DNA of 41,012 bases, from contig WFVN01000011.1 of the NCBI GenBank assembly GCA_015491615.1, positions 1-41,012 on the forward strand, read 5' to 3'. Every line of letters starts with the position of its first letter. The first letter of the stretch is position 1. The stretch comes from Gammaproteobacteria bacterium (GTDB lineage: Bacteria; Pseudomonadota; Gammaproteobacteria; S012-40). The position numbers and the translations under genes are program-made. The notes under the pieces were generated by a model. That model had not been told where the DNA came from. It saw nothing but the letters and a program-made list of their open reading frames with translations, and ran no database searches. Below, piece after piece: positions 1 through 8,249 of this stretch.

Positions 1-895
<895 letters not shown>

Positions 896-897
896 GG

Positions 898-1878
898 ATG
901 GGCAAACGCCGCGCGCGGCGGGAGGCGGCCCCGCCCACCGATCTGCCGTCCGCCTTCCTCGCGCGCCTGGCGGCCATCGCCGGGGAGGACGCGGACGCCG
1001 TCCTCGACGCCTTGGAACGGCCGCGGGCGGTGGGGGTGCGCCGCAACCCTCTGGTCCCCGGGCCCGACCCCTGGGCGGCCCTGGCCGAGGCCGGCATTCC
1101 CACCCAGCCTCTGCCCTGGATGCGTGAGGCGGCGGTGATCCCTGCCGACCGACGCGCCGAGCTGAGCCGCCACGGGGCGGTCACCGACGGGCGCCTCTAC
1201 ATCCAGAATCCGGCCAGCATGTTGCCGCCCCTGGCCCTGGGCGTGCGCCCGGGGGAGCGGGTGCTGGACCTGTGCGCCGCCCCCGGCAGCAAGACCCTGC
1301 AACTGTGGGCGGACATGGCCGGTCAGGGGTGGTTGTCGGCGGTGGAGGCGGTGAGGGCCCGCTTCCACCGCCTGCGCGCCAACCTGGCCCGCCACGGGGG
1401 CGAGGGGGTGCACACCTACCTCAAGGACGGCGCCTCGGTGTGGCGGGCGGTGCCCGAGTCCTTCGACCGGGTGCTGGTGGACGCCCCTTGCTCCTCCGAG
1501 GGCCAGTTCCTGCGCCGCGAACCGGCCACCTTCGCCTACTGGAGCGAGCGCAAGGTGAAAGAGATGGCGCGCAAGCAGCGCCGCCTGCTGTATTCCGCCT
1601 TCCAGTGCCTCAAGCCCGGCGGCGTGCTCGTCTATTCCACCTGCACCCTGGCCCCGGAGGAGAACGAGGCGGTGGTGGCCTGGCTGCTGGCGCGCTTCCC
1701 CGGCGCCGTGCGCGTCACCGAAGTGGACCTGGGCGTGCCCCAGGCGCGGCCCGGTCTGTCCGCCTGGCGCAGGGAGGTTTTCCCCGCCGAGTTCGCCCAC
1801 GCGGTACGCATCTTGCCCGATGCGGTCATGGAAGGCTTCTTCCTCTGCCGCCTGGAGAAGACCGCCGGCACCGTGTGA
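898..1878 (+). CDS. RsmB/NOP-family RNA (cytosine-5) methyltransferase
   Basis: 326 aa. SAM-dependent m5C methyltransferase of the NOL1/NOP2/Sun family, probably acting on rRNA like RsmF. The SAM site is LDLCAAPGSKTLQ (about residues 121-133); motif IV is VDAPCSSEGQF; motif VI carries the catalytic cysteine in YSTCTLAPEEN. At 326 aa it is shorter than E. coli RsmF (about 480 aa): the C-terminal PUA-like part is absent, so the exact target base is uncertain. The ATG lies 2 bases after the thiC stop, in GAGG ATG, suggesting translational coupling to thiC. Confidence 0.88.
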   Translation: MGKRRARREAAPPTDLPSAFLARLAAIAGEDADAVLDALERPRAVGVRRNPLVPGPDPWAALAEAGIPTQPLPWMREAAVIPADRRAELSRHGAVTDGRLYIQNPASMLPPLALGVRPGERVLDLCAAPGSKTLQLWADMAGQGWLSAVEAVRARFHRLRANLARHGGEGVHTYLKDGASVWRAVPESFDRVLVDAPCSSEGQFLRREPATFAYWSERKVKEMARKQRRLLYSAFQCLKPGGVLVYSTCTLAPEENEAVVAWLLARFPGAVRVTEVDLGVPQARPGLSAWRREVFPAEFAHAVRILPDAVMEGFFLCRLEKTAGTV

Positions 1879-1931
1879 CAAGCCCGCCGGGGGTCTTTAT
1901 CATCCGCCCCTTTCTCGACGAGAACGCCGCC

Positions 1932-2249
1932 ATGCCCCAGACTTTGTTCCGCGTCATCTTCCACAACGCCGGCAAGATCTACGAACTCTACGCCGAGGGC
2001 GTGGGGGAGTCCGGCCTGTACGGCTTTGTGGAGGTGGAGGGGCTCCGTTTCGGCGAGCGCAGCGAACTGCTGGTGGACCCCGCCGAGGAACGTCTCAAGA
2101 GCGAATTCGAAGGGGTGGAACGCCTCTACCTGCCCATGCACGCCATCGTCCGCATCGACGAGGTGAACCGCGCCGGTCCAGCGCGCATCCACGAGGGCGG
2201 CGGCAAGATCACCCCCTTCCCGCCGGTGGGGCCGAAGCGGGGGGAGTGA
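1932..2249 (+). CDS. DUF1820 family protein
   Basis: 105 aa, soluble, with no signal peptide or membrane segment. The opening MPQTLFRVIFHNAGKIYELY and the GLYGFVEVEGL segment match the small gammaproteobacterial DUF1820 family, whose function is not known to me. The first ATG of the frame is at 1932. The gene stops at 2249 in TGATG, so its last base is the first base of the next start codon, indicating coupled translation with the following methyltransferase. Confidence 0.8.
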   Translation: MPQTLFRVIFHNAGKIYELYAEGVGESGLYGFVEVEGLRFGERSELLVDPAEERLKSEFEGVERLYLPMHAIVRIDEVNRAGPARIHEGGGKITPFPPVGPKRGE

Positions 2250-3088
2250 TGGCGTGGCGGCGGCGCAAGCGCCCCCTGGCGGTCTTGGCCGACCGCTACG
2301 CGTTGTACCAGGCGGCGGTGCAGAATCCGGAACTGGAGGTGGAGCTGTTCGAGCAGTTCTACCGCGAGGCCTACGGGCGCCGCGCCCGTCCCCTCACCCT
2401 GCGCGAGGACTTCTGCGGCACCGCCTACCTCTGTGCCACCTGGGCCGTCTCCCACCCCCGCCGCCGCGCCGTGGGCGTGGACCGGGACCCGGAGCCCCTG
2501 GCCTGGGGCGAGATCCACAATCTGGCCACCGCCGGCCCCTCGGTGCTGCGCCGCGTGCGCCTGATCCAGGGCGACGTGCGGACGGTGCGAACCGACCCCA
2601 CGCACATCGTCTGCGCCCTCAATTTTTCCTACTGCGCCCTGCGGCGCCGCCGGGACCTGCTGGACTACTTCCGCAACGCCCGTGCCGCCGTCGCCGCGCG
2701 TGGCCTGTTCGTTCTCGACGTGCTCGGCGGCACCGCCACCCTGGACGTGGCCGAGGACGTGCGCGACATCGACGGCCATCCGGCCATCTACATCTGGGAA
2801 CAGACCCGCTTCGACGTCCTCAGCCACCACCTGGAGGCGCACATCCACTTCGAATTTCTGGACGGCTCCAAGCTGGAGCGGGCCTTCAGCTACGACTGGC
2901 GCCTGTGGACCCTCCCCGAACTCACCGACCTCTTGCAGGAGGCGGGCTTCTCCGAGGTACGTTTCTACAACGAGGTCTTCGAGGAGGGGGACGACCCCGA
3001 GTACTTGAGCCCCACGGGCGAATACCGGCGCGTCACCGAGATGGAGAACCAGGAATCCTGGGTGGTCTATGGGGTGGCCCTGCCTTGA
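2249..3088 (+). CDS. Class I SAM-dependent methyltransferase, substrate unknown
   Basis: 279 aa, cytosolic. Rossmann-type methyltransferase features are visible: LREDFCGTAYLCATW takes the place of motif I, VGVDRDPEPL is the acidic end of strand 2, IQGDVR is motif II, and ALNFSYCALRRRRDLL is motif IV. The C-terminal half has an antiparallel-sheet pattern ending in NQESWVVYGVAL. It starts one base into the DUF1820 stop (TGATG) and ends 10 bases before msrB, so it belongs to the same transcription unit. Nothing in the sequence identifies the substrate. Confidence 0.8.
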   Translation: MAWRRRKRPLAVLADRYALYQAAVQNPELEVELFEQFYREAYGRRARPLTLREDFCGTAYLCATWAVSHPRRRAVGVDRDPEPLAWGEIHNLATAGPSVLRRVRLIQGDVRTVRTDPTHIVCALNFSYCALRRRRDLLDYFRNARAAVAARGLFVLDVLGGTATLDVAEDVRDIDGHPAIYIWEQTRFDVLSHHLEAHIHFEFLDGSKLERAFSYDWRLWTLPELTDLLQEAGFSEVRFYNEVFEEGDDPEYLSPTGEYRRVTEMENQESWVVYGVALP

Positions 3089-3098
3089 GGAACGACCC

Positions 3099-3530
3099 AT
3101 GAGCGACGAGAAAGTCCACCTCAGCGACGAACAATGGCGCGCGCGCCTCACCCCGGAGCAGTACGCCGTCTGCCGCCGCGGCGGCACCGAGCCCCCCTTC
3201 ACCGGCGCCCTCCTCAATGAAAAGCGCCCCGGCACCTACCACTGCGTGTGCTGCGGCGCGCCCCTGTTCGCCAGCGAGGCCAAGTTCGATTCCGGTTCCG
3301 GCTGGCCCAGCTTCAACGCCCCGGTGAGCGAGACGGCCCTGGTCACCGCCCTGGACCTCTCCCACGGCATGCGCCGCCAGGAGATCCGTTGCGCCCGTTG
3401 CGACGCCCACCTGGGGCATGTCTTCCCCGACGGCCCACCGCCCACCGGCCTGCGTTTCTGCGTCAACTCGGTGTGCCTGGACTTCCGCCCCGCCTCAGAG
3501 GAAGTCGGTGAGCAGGGGGGTGCCCCGTGA
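3099..3530 (+). CDS. msrB: Peptide-methionine (R)-S-oxide reductase MsrB
   Basis: 143 aa. Repairs methionine-R-sulfoxide in proteins with thioredoxin as reductant. Two CxxC pairs (CVCC and CARC) form the structural zinc site, GSGWPSF and LGHVF are the family substrate-pocket motifs, and RFCVNS carries the catalytic cysteine. The protein has no signal peptide, so it is cytosolic. The last 32 bases overlap the 3' end of a convergent gene on the minus strand, leaving no room for a separate terminator. Confidence 0.95.
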   Translation: MSDEKVHLSDEQWRARLTPEQYAVCRRGGTEPPFTGALLNEKRPGTYHCVCCGAPLFASEAKFDSGSGWPSFNAPVSETALVTALDLSHGMRRQEIRCARCDAHLGHVFPDGPPPTGLRFCVNSVCLDFRPASEEVGEQGGAP

Positions 3531-3926
3531 ACGCCGCAGGGGATACTTGCACTGCTCGGGGTGGGCCCGCGACCAGGCCTCGGCCAGGCCCATGAAGACC
3601 GGTTCGCGGGTGTTCATGTAGAACAGGGCCTGGGCCCAGTGGGTCACCTCGGGCACCCCGTTCTCCTCCACCACCACCGCCTTGAAAGCGGCCAGGACGA
3701 TGCGCGCCTGATCGCGGGAGGGGAGCGTCTGGATGCGCGCCCAGGCCTCGGGGAAGAAATAGTTGGCCACCAGGTCGGGGCGCATGAGGAGCAGCATGCG
3801 CACCGCCCGCTTGAGGGCGGCGTCGGTCTCCGCCCAGTCGCTCACCACCGGCGAGTCGAGCAGGTTGCGGATCTCCAGGCGCCCCTTGGCGTTGATGAGG
3901 TCGGAGACGGCCACGGTGTCCTCCAT
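3495..3926 (-). CDS. Hypothetical alpha-helical protein
   Basis: 143 aa, soluble, predicted all-helical. I do not recognise the family. Visible features are an N-terminal helix with charged residues, MLLLMRPDLVANYFFPEAW in the middle, and a cysteine-poor tail ending LLTDFL. Two starts are possible, ATG at 3926 or GTG one codon upstream at 3929; neither has a strong ribosome site, and ATG is preferred. It converges on msrB with a 36-base overlap and diverges from the Sel1-repeat gene 50 bases away. Its codon use is GC-rich like its neighbours, which supports a real gene. Confidence 0.6.
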   Translation of the reverse strand: MEDTVAVSDLINAKGRLEIRNLLDSPVVSDWAETDAALKRAVRMLLLMRPDLVANYFFPEAWARIQTLPSRDQARIVLAAFKAVVVEENGVPEVTHWAQALFYMNTREPVFMGLAEAWSRAHPEQCKYPLRRSRGTPLLTDFL

Positions 3927-3976
3927 CACGGTTCCCGGTTGTTAAACTGACCCCTTGCGACGAGGATGACAAGACC

Positions 3977-4618
3977 ATGAGCGAGACCTTCGAGGCGGGC
4001 CTGTCCGCCTACCAGGCCGGGGACGTGGGCGAGGCGGTACGCCTGTGGGAGGCGGCCGCCCGCGACGGCGACGTGCGCGCCCAGTACAACCTGGCGGTGC
4101 TCCTGGACGAGGGGCGGGTGGTGGTGCGCGATACCGAGGCGGCCGCCTTCTGGTACGCCCAGGCGGCGCGCGGCGGCTATCCGCCGGCGCAGTTCAACCT
4201 GGCCCTCATGTTCCTCCAGGGGGAAGGGGTGCCCGCCGACCCCCACCAGGCACGCCTGCTGTTCCAACTGGCCGCCGCCCAGGGCCACCCGGAGGCTTGC
4301 TTCAACCTCGGACAGATGTTCGCCGAGGGCGAGGCCGGCCTGCCCCAGGACTACGCCCAGGCCGCCGCCTGGTACGAGCGGGCGGCGCGCGGCGGAGTGG
4401 CGGAGGCGGCCAACAACCTGGCCATCCGCTACGCCATGGGCCAGGGGGTGGCGCGCGACGACGCGGTCGCCTACCGCTGGTTCTCCATCGCCGCCGCCCT
4501 CGGCGACCCCCTCGCCCCCCGCCACCGCGACCGGGTGGCCCAGGAGCTGGATCCGGAGGCGGTGGTGGCGGCCGGCCGGGCGGCCAAGCGCTGGCTGGAG
4601 GAACACGGCCTGCCATGA
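3977..4618 (+). CDS. Sel1-like repeat (tetratricopeptide-type) protein
   Basis: 213 aa. Built of about five Sel1/TPR-like helix pairs of 36-38 residues with the signature A.yNLa.l...G.gv..d...A..wy..AA..G; examples are AQYNLAVLLDEGRVVVRD, AQFNLALMFLQGEGVPAD, ACFNLGQMFAEGEAG and AANNLAIRYAMGQGVARD. Such proteins act as binding scaffolds. No signal peptide is visible, so it is probably cytosolic. The stop overlaps the ATG of the following 56-aa membrane protein (ATGA), so the two are co-translated. Confidence 0.85.
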   Translation: MSETFEAGLSAYQAGDVGEAVRLWEAAARDGDVRAQYNLAVLLDEGRVVVRDTEAAAFWYAQAARGGYPPAQFNLALMFLQGEGVPADPHQARLLFQLAAAQGHPEACFNLGQMFAEGEAGLPQDYAQAAAWYERAARGGVAEAANNLAIRYAMGQGVARDDAVAYRWFSIAAALGDPLAPRHRDRVAQELDPEAVVAAGRAAKRWLEEHGLP

Positions 4619-4785
4619 GGATGAACCGGGTCATCGTCCTGCTCATCCTGGTGGCGGCAGTCCTCGCCTGGCTGGGCTGGCGCCTGCGCGGCGACCACCC
4701 CTACCTGGCCACCGTCCTACTGACCGTGTCCGCTGTCCTCTCGCTGCTCATCCTCGGCGGCATGACCGGCCTCATCGGCGGTTGA
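4615..4785 (+). CDS. Small two-helix membrane protein
   Basis: 56 aa with two hydrophobic segments (about residues 5-20 and 31-50) separated by a short RLRGDHPY loop. The family is not recognised. It starts inside the stop of the Sel1-repeat gene (ATGA), which suggests the pair works together, perhaps with this protein as a membrane partner; that is inference. Its 3' 69 bases overlap the 3' end of the convergent phosphatase gene. Confidence 0.55.
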   Translation: MRMNRVIVLLILVAAVLAWLGWRLRGDHPYLATVLLTVSAVLSLLILGGMTGLIGG

Positions 4786-5454
4786 GCCGACCTTGGGCAG
4801 GGCCAGGTGGCGGAAGTCGGCAATGGCCGGATAGCGCAGCCGGCGCCGCGCCGCCCGTCGCGATGAGGGGCGCCGCAGGGTGAGCAGGTGGGCGATGCCG
4901 TAGCGGCGTGCCGAGTCCAACACCGCCTCGCTGTCGTCGATGAGGAGGGCGCGTTTCGGATCGAAGGGGACTACCCGGCGCAGGCGCTCCCACAGACGCG
5001 GGTCCTCCTTCGGTCGGCCCAGGTCGTGGCTGGTGACGATGTGGTCCAGGTGGCGGGCGAGGGGCACCCGCGCCAGTTTCAGGTCCAGGGCCGCCCAGTG
5101 GGCGTTGGTCACCAGCACCCGCCGTTTGCCCGCCCGCCCGAGGGTCTCGAGGAAGGGGATCACCCCCGGATGGGCCCGGATCAAATGCGCCACCTCGGCC
5201 TTCAGGAGATCCACCGCCAAACCCAGTTCCCGCGACCAGTAGTCCAGGCAGTACCAGTCGAGGGTCCCCTCCGCTTCTCGGTAGCGGGCCAGGAGTGTTT
5301 TCCGTGCCGCTTCCTCGGGAAGGCCGTGGCGCTCGGCGTAGCGGCGCGGCAGATGCACCTGCCAGAAGTGGTCGTCGAAGTGGAGGTCCAGGAGGGTGCC
5401 GTCCATGTCCAGAAGGACGGTGTCGATGTGCGACCAGGGCAGGGCGACGGTCAT
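4717..5454 (-). CDS. yrfG: HAD-family GMP/IMP-type nucleotidase (YrfG-like)
   Basis: 245 aa. Haloacid-dehalogenase hydrolase that probably dephosphorylates purine 5'-nucleotides. Motif I is LLDMDGTLLDLHFDDHFW with both aspartates, motif II is LVTNAH, the lysine is in LGRPKEDPRLW, and motif III is ALLIDDSEAVLDSA. The segment from motif I into the cap resembles E. coli YrfG. The start at 5454 is chosen because the upstream in-frame residues are hydrophobic and not family-like. The C-terminal 25 residues or so extend beyond the usual end and overlap a convergent small gene. Confidence 0.85.
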   Translation of the reverse strand: MTVALPWSHIDTVLLDMDGTLLDLHFDDHFWQVHLPRRYAERHGLPEEAARKTLLARYREAEGTLDWYCLDYWSRELGLAVDLLKAEVAHLIRAHPGVIPFLETLGRAGKRRVLVTNAHWAALDLKLARVPLARHLDHIVTSHDLGRPKEDPRLWERLRRVVPFDPKRALLIDDSEAVLDSARRYGIAHLLTLRRPSSRRAARRRLRYPAIADFRHLALPKVGSTADEAGHAAEDEQREDSGHGQ

Positions 5455-5472
5455 GGCGGCGATCATAACGGC

Positions 5473-5478
5473 TATAAT
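5473..5478 (+). promoter_or_regulatory. Putative -10 element upstream of thiD
   Basis: A perfect TATAAT in otherwise GC-rich sequence, 24 bases before the thiD ATG and in the short gap between divergent genes. No good -35 hexamer lies 16-18 bases upstream, so the assignment rests on the -10 and its position. Confidence 0.4.
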
Positions 5479-5501
5479 CCCCACGGCCAACGAGGAGCGT
5501 G

Positions 5502-6305
5502 ATGGAAGACGAGCTGGAGATCCCGGCGGTGCTCAGCTTCGCCGGGTTGGACCCCACCGGCGGTGCCGGCCTGCAGGCGGACATCGAGGCCCTGGCCAGC
5601 ATGGGCGCGCACGGCTGCCCGGTGGCCACCGCCCTCACCGTGCAGGACACGCGCACCGTGCAGCGAGTCATGCCGGTGCCGCTGACGGACATCGTCGAGC
5701 AGGCGCGGGCGGTGCTGGAGGACATCCCGGTGGCGGCGGTGAAGGTGGGCCTGCTGGGCTCGGTGGGCGCCGCCGAGGCGGTCCACTCCATCCTCTCCGA
5801 CTATCCCGACCTGCCGGTGGTGGTGGATCCGGTGCTCGCCTCCGGCGACGGCACGCCCCTGGCCGACGCCGAACTGGTGGAAGCCCTGCGGGTGCTCGTC
5901 TTGCCCCTGGCCACGGTGGCCACCCCCAACGGCCTGGAGGCGCGCCGCCTGGCGCCGGAGGCGGACAGCCTGGAGGCTTGCGCCCAGGAGATCCTGGATC
6001 TGGGGGCGCGCTTCGTCCTCGTCACCGGCGCCCACGAGCCGGGAGAGGCGGTGAACAACGTCCTCTACGGCAACCACCGCCGCCTGGAACGCTACGACTG
6101 GGCGCGCCTGCCCCACGACTACCACGGCTCCGGTTGCACCTTGTCGGCCGCCATCGCCGGCCTGCTGGCCCACGGTCTGGAACCCTACAGCGCCATCGCC
6201 GAGGCCCAGGAGTACACCTGGGAGGCCCTGCGCCACGGCACCCGCCCCGGTCTGGGTCAGTACCTGCCCAACCGCTTCTTCTGGGTACACGAGGAGGAAG
6301 CGTGA
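5502..6305 (+). CDS. thiD: Hydroxymethylpyrimidine/phosphomethylpyrimidine kinase ThiD
   Basis: 267 aa. Phosphorylates HMP and HMP-P to HMP-PP in thiamine synthesis. PfkB/ribokinase-type fold: substrate-binding FAGLDPTGGAGLQADIE near residue 13, VKVGLLGS, VVVDPVLASGDG, and the anion-hole and catalytic HDYHGSGCTLSAAIA near the C-terminus. The ATG at 5502 sits 4 bases after GAGGAGC, a good ribosome site; a GTG one codon earlier is less likely. It overlaps thiE by 4 bases (GTGA), so the two enzymes that make and use HMP-PP are co-translated. Confidence 0.95.
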   Translation: MEDELEIPAVLSFAGLDPTGGAGLQADIEALASMGAHGCPVATALTVQDTRTVQRVMPVPLTDIVEQARAVLEDIPVAAVKVGLLGSVGAAEAVHSILSDYPDLPVVVDPVLASGDGTPLADAELVEALRVLVLPLATVATPNGLEARRLAPEADSLEACAQEILDLGARFVLVTGAHEPGEAVNNVLYGNHRRLERYDWARLPHDYHGSGCTLSAAIAGLLAHGLEPYSAIAEAQEYTWEALRHGTRPGLGQYLPNRFFWVHEEEA

Positions 6306-6925
6306 GTCGCATCCAGGGGCTCTACGCGGTTACCCGCACCCCCGCCGTCGAACTTTCCCGCCTGCTGGCGGAGGTGAAAGCAACCCTCGCGGGGGGGGCG
6401 CGCGTGGTGCAGTTGCGCGACAAGATCAGCGACACCGGCGCGCGCCTGGAGGCGGCCCTGTGCCTGAATGCCCTGTGCCGGGCGCACGGGGCGGTGTTCC
6501 TGGTCAACGACGACGTGGCCGTGGCCCAGGCCGCCGGCGCCCATGGCGTCCATCTGGGACGGGAGGACACCGCCATCGAGGCCGCCCGCGCCCGCCTGGG
6601 GGCCGCCGCCATCATCGGCGCCTCCTGCTATAATCGCCTCGACTTGGCCCGGCGGGCGGTGCTGCGGGGGGCCGACTACGTGGCCTTCGGGCGCTTCTTT
6701 CCCTCCCGCACCAAGCCCGAGGCGGTGCTCGCGGGCGTCGACCTGCTGCGCCGCGCCCGCCGCGAGCTGAAGGTGCCCCTGGTGGCCATTGGCGGCATCA
6801 CGGTGGACAACGGCGGCGCCCTGGTGGCCGCCGGCGCCCATGCCCTGGCGGTGGTGGGCGGCCTGTTCGACGCCGACGACATCACCGAACGGGCGCGCCG
6901 ATTCACCGAGCTGTTTCCCCGCTGA
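6302..6925 (+). CDS. thiE: Thiamine-phosphate synthase ThiE
   Basis: 207 aa. Joins HMP-PP and thiazole phosphate to give thiamine phosphate. TIM-barrel landmarks: GLYAVT at the N-terminus, VVQLRDK, FLVNDDVAVA, GVHLGREDT, the pyrophosphate-binding IGASCYN, DYVAFGRFFPSRTK, and VAIGGIT then ALAVVGGLF at the C-terminus. The GTG start overlaps the thiD stop. It is followed by hemL after 22 bases with no terminator between them, so thiD-thiE-hemL may be one transcript. Confidence 0.95.
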   Translation: MSRIQGLYAVTRTPAVELSRLLAEVKATLAGGARVVQLRDKISDTGARLEAALCLNALCRAHGAVFLVNDDVAVAQAAGAHGVHLGREDTAIEAARARLGAAAIIGASCYNRLDLARRAVLRGADYVAFGRFFPSRTKPEAVLAGVDLLRRARRELKVPLVAIGGITVDNGGALVAAGAHALAVVGGLFDADDITERARRFTELFPR

Positions 6926-6947
6926 ATTCAAATCGCAAGGACCGACC

Positions 6948-8228
6948 ATGACCCGTTCCCACGAACTCTTCCAGCGAGCCCAACGGCACATCCCCGGCGG
7001 CGTCAATTCCCCCGTGCGCGCCTTCCGCGGCGTCGGCGGCGAGCCGGTGTTCCTCAAGCGTGGCCAGGGGGCCTATGTCTGGGACGAAGACGACAATCGC
7101 TACATCGACTACGTGGGCTCCTGGGGGCCGATGATCGTCGGCCACGCCCACCCGCAGGTGCTGGAACGGGTGCGTGCGGTGATGGAGAACGGCCTCGGTT
7201 TCGGCGCCCCCACTGCCATCGAGGTGGAGATGGCCGACACGGTGGCCGAACTGGTGCCGTCCATGGAGATGGTGCGCATGGTCAACTCCGGCACCGAGGC
7301 GACCATGAGCGCCATCCGCCTGGCGCGCGGCTTCACCGGTCGCGACAAGATCGTCAAATTCGAGGGCTGCTACCACGGCCACGCCGACTCCCTGCTGGTG
7401 AAGGCCGGCTCCGGGGCGCTGACCCTGGGCGTACCCACCTCCCCCGGCGTGCCCGCGTCGCTGGCCGAGCACACCCTCACCCTCACCTACAACGACCTGG
7501 ACCAGGTGCGCGACACCTTCGCCCGCTTCGGCGGCCAGATCGCCTGCATCATCGTCGAGCCGGTGGCCGGCAACATGAACTGCGTGCCGCCGGTGCCCGG
7601 TTTTCTGGAGGGCCTGCGTGAGGTGTGCGACCAGTACGGCGCGGTGCTCATCTTCGACGAGGTGATGACCGGCTTCCGTGTCGCCCTGGGGGGCGCCCAG
7701 GCCCGTTACGGCGTGACCCCGGACCTCACCACCCTGGGCAAGGTCATCGGCGGGGGCCTGCCGGTGGGCGCCTTCGGCGGCCGACGCGAGATCATGGAAC
7801 AGCTCGCCCCCCTGGGGCCGGTCTATCAGGCGGGCACCTTGTCCGGCAATCCGGTTTCCATGGCCGCCGGCCTGGCCACCCTGGAACTGATCCAGGCGCC
7901 CGGTTTCCACGACCACTTGGAGGCCACCGCCCGCACCCTGTGCGAGGGCCTGGAGGCGCGCGCCGCCGCCGCCGGCATCTCCCTCACCACCCACGTGGTG
8001 GGTGGCATGTTCGGCATCTTCTTCACCGAGGAGAAGGAGATCCGTGACTTCTACCAAGTGACCAACTGCGACGTGGACCGATTCAAGCTGTTCTTCCACG
8101 GCATGTTGGAGCGCGGCGTCTATCTCGCTCCTTCCGCTTTCGAGGCTGCCTTCGTCTCCAGCGCCCATGGTGAGAACGAGGTGAAGGCCACCCTCGAAGC
8201 CGCCGAGCAGGTGCTGGCCACCCTCTGA
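6948..8228 (+). CDS. hemL: Glutamate-1-semialdehyde 2,1-aminomutase HemL
   Basis: 426 aa, full length. PLP enzyme that turns glutamate-1-semialdehyde into 5-aminolevulinate, the first committed tetrapyrrole precursor of the C5 pathway. Clear motifs: PGGVNSPVRAF at the N-terminus, VNSGTEATMSAIRLARG, the YHGHADSLLVKAG substrate loop, IFDEVMTGFR, and the PLP lysine in TTLGKVIGGGLPVGAFGG. The start at 6948 follows CAAGGACCGACC. Haem supply is relevant to the many cytochromes encoded 5-20 kb downstream, but hemL is near the thiamine genes and is not part of that cluster. Confidence 0.97.
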   Translation: MTRSHELFQRAQRHIPGGVNSPVRAFRGVGGEPVFLKRGQGAYVWDEDDNRYIDYVGSWGPMIVGHAHPQVLERVRAVMENGLGFGAPTAIEVEMADTVAELVPSMEMVRMVNSGTEATMSAIRLARGFTGRDKIVKFEGCYHGHADSLLVKAGSGALTLGVPTSPGVPASLAEHTLTLTYNDLDQVRDTFARFGGQIACIIVEPVAGNMNCVPPVPGFLEGLREVCDQYGAVLIFDEVMTGFRVALGGAQARYGVTPDLTTLGKVIGGGLPVGAFGGRREIMEQLAPLGPVYQAGTLSGNPVSMAAGLATLELIQAPGFHDHLEATARTLCEGLEARAAAAGISLTTHVVGGMFGIFFTEEKEIRDFYQVTNCDVDRFKLFFHGMLERGVYLAPSAFEAAFVSSAHGENEVKATLEAAEQVLATL

Positions 8229-8249
8229 CCGCCTCCCGACCGGCGGTCC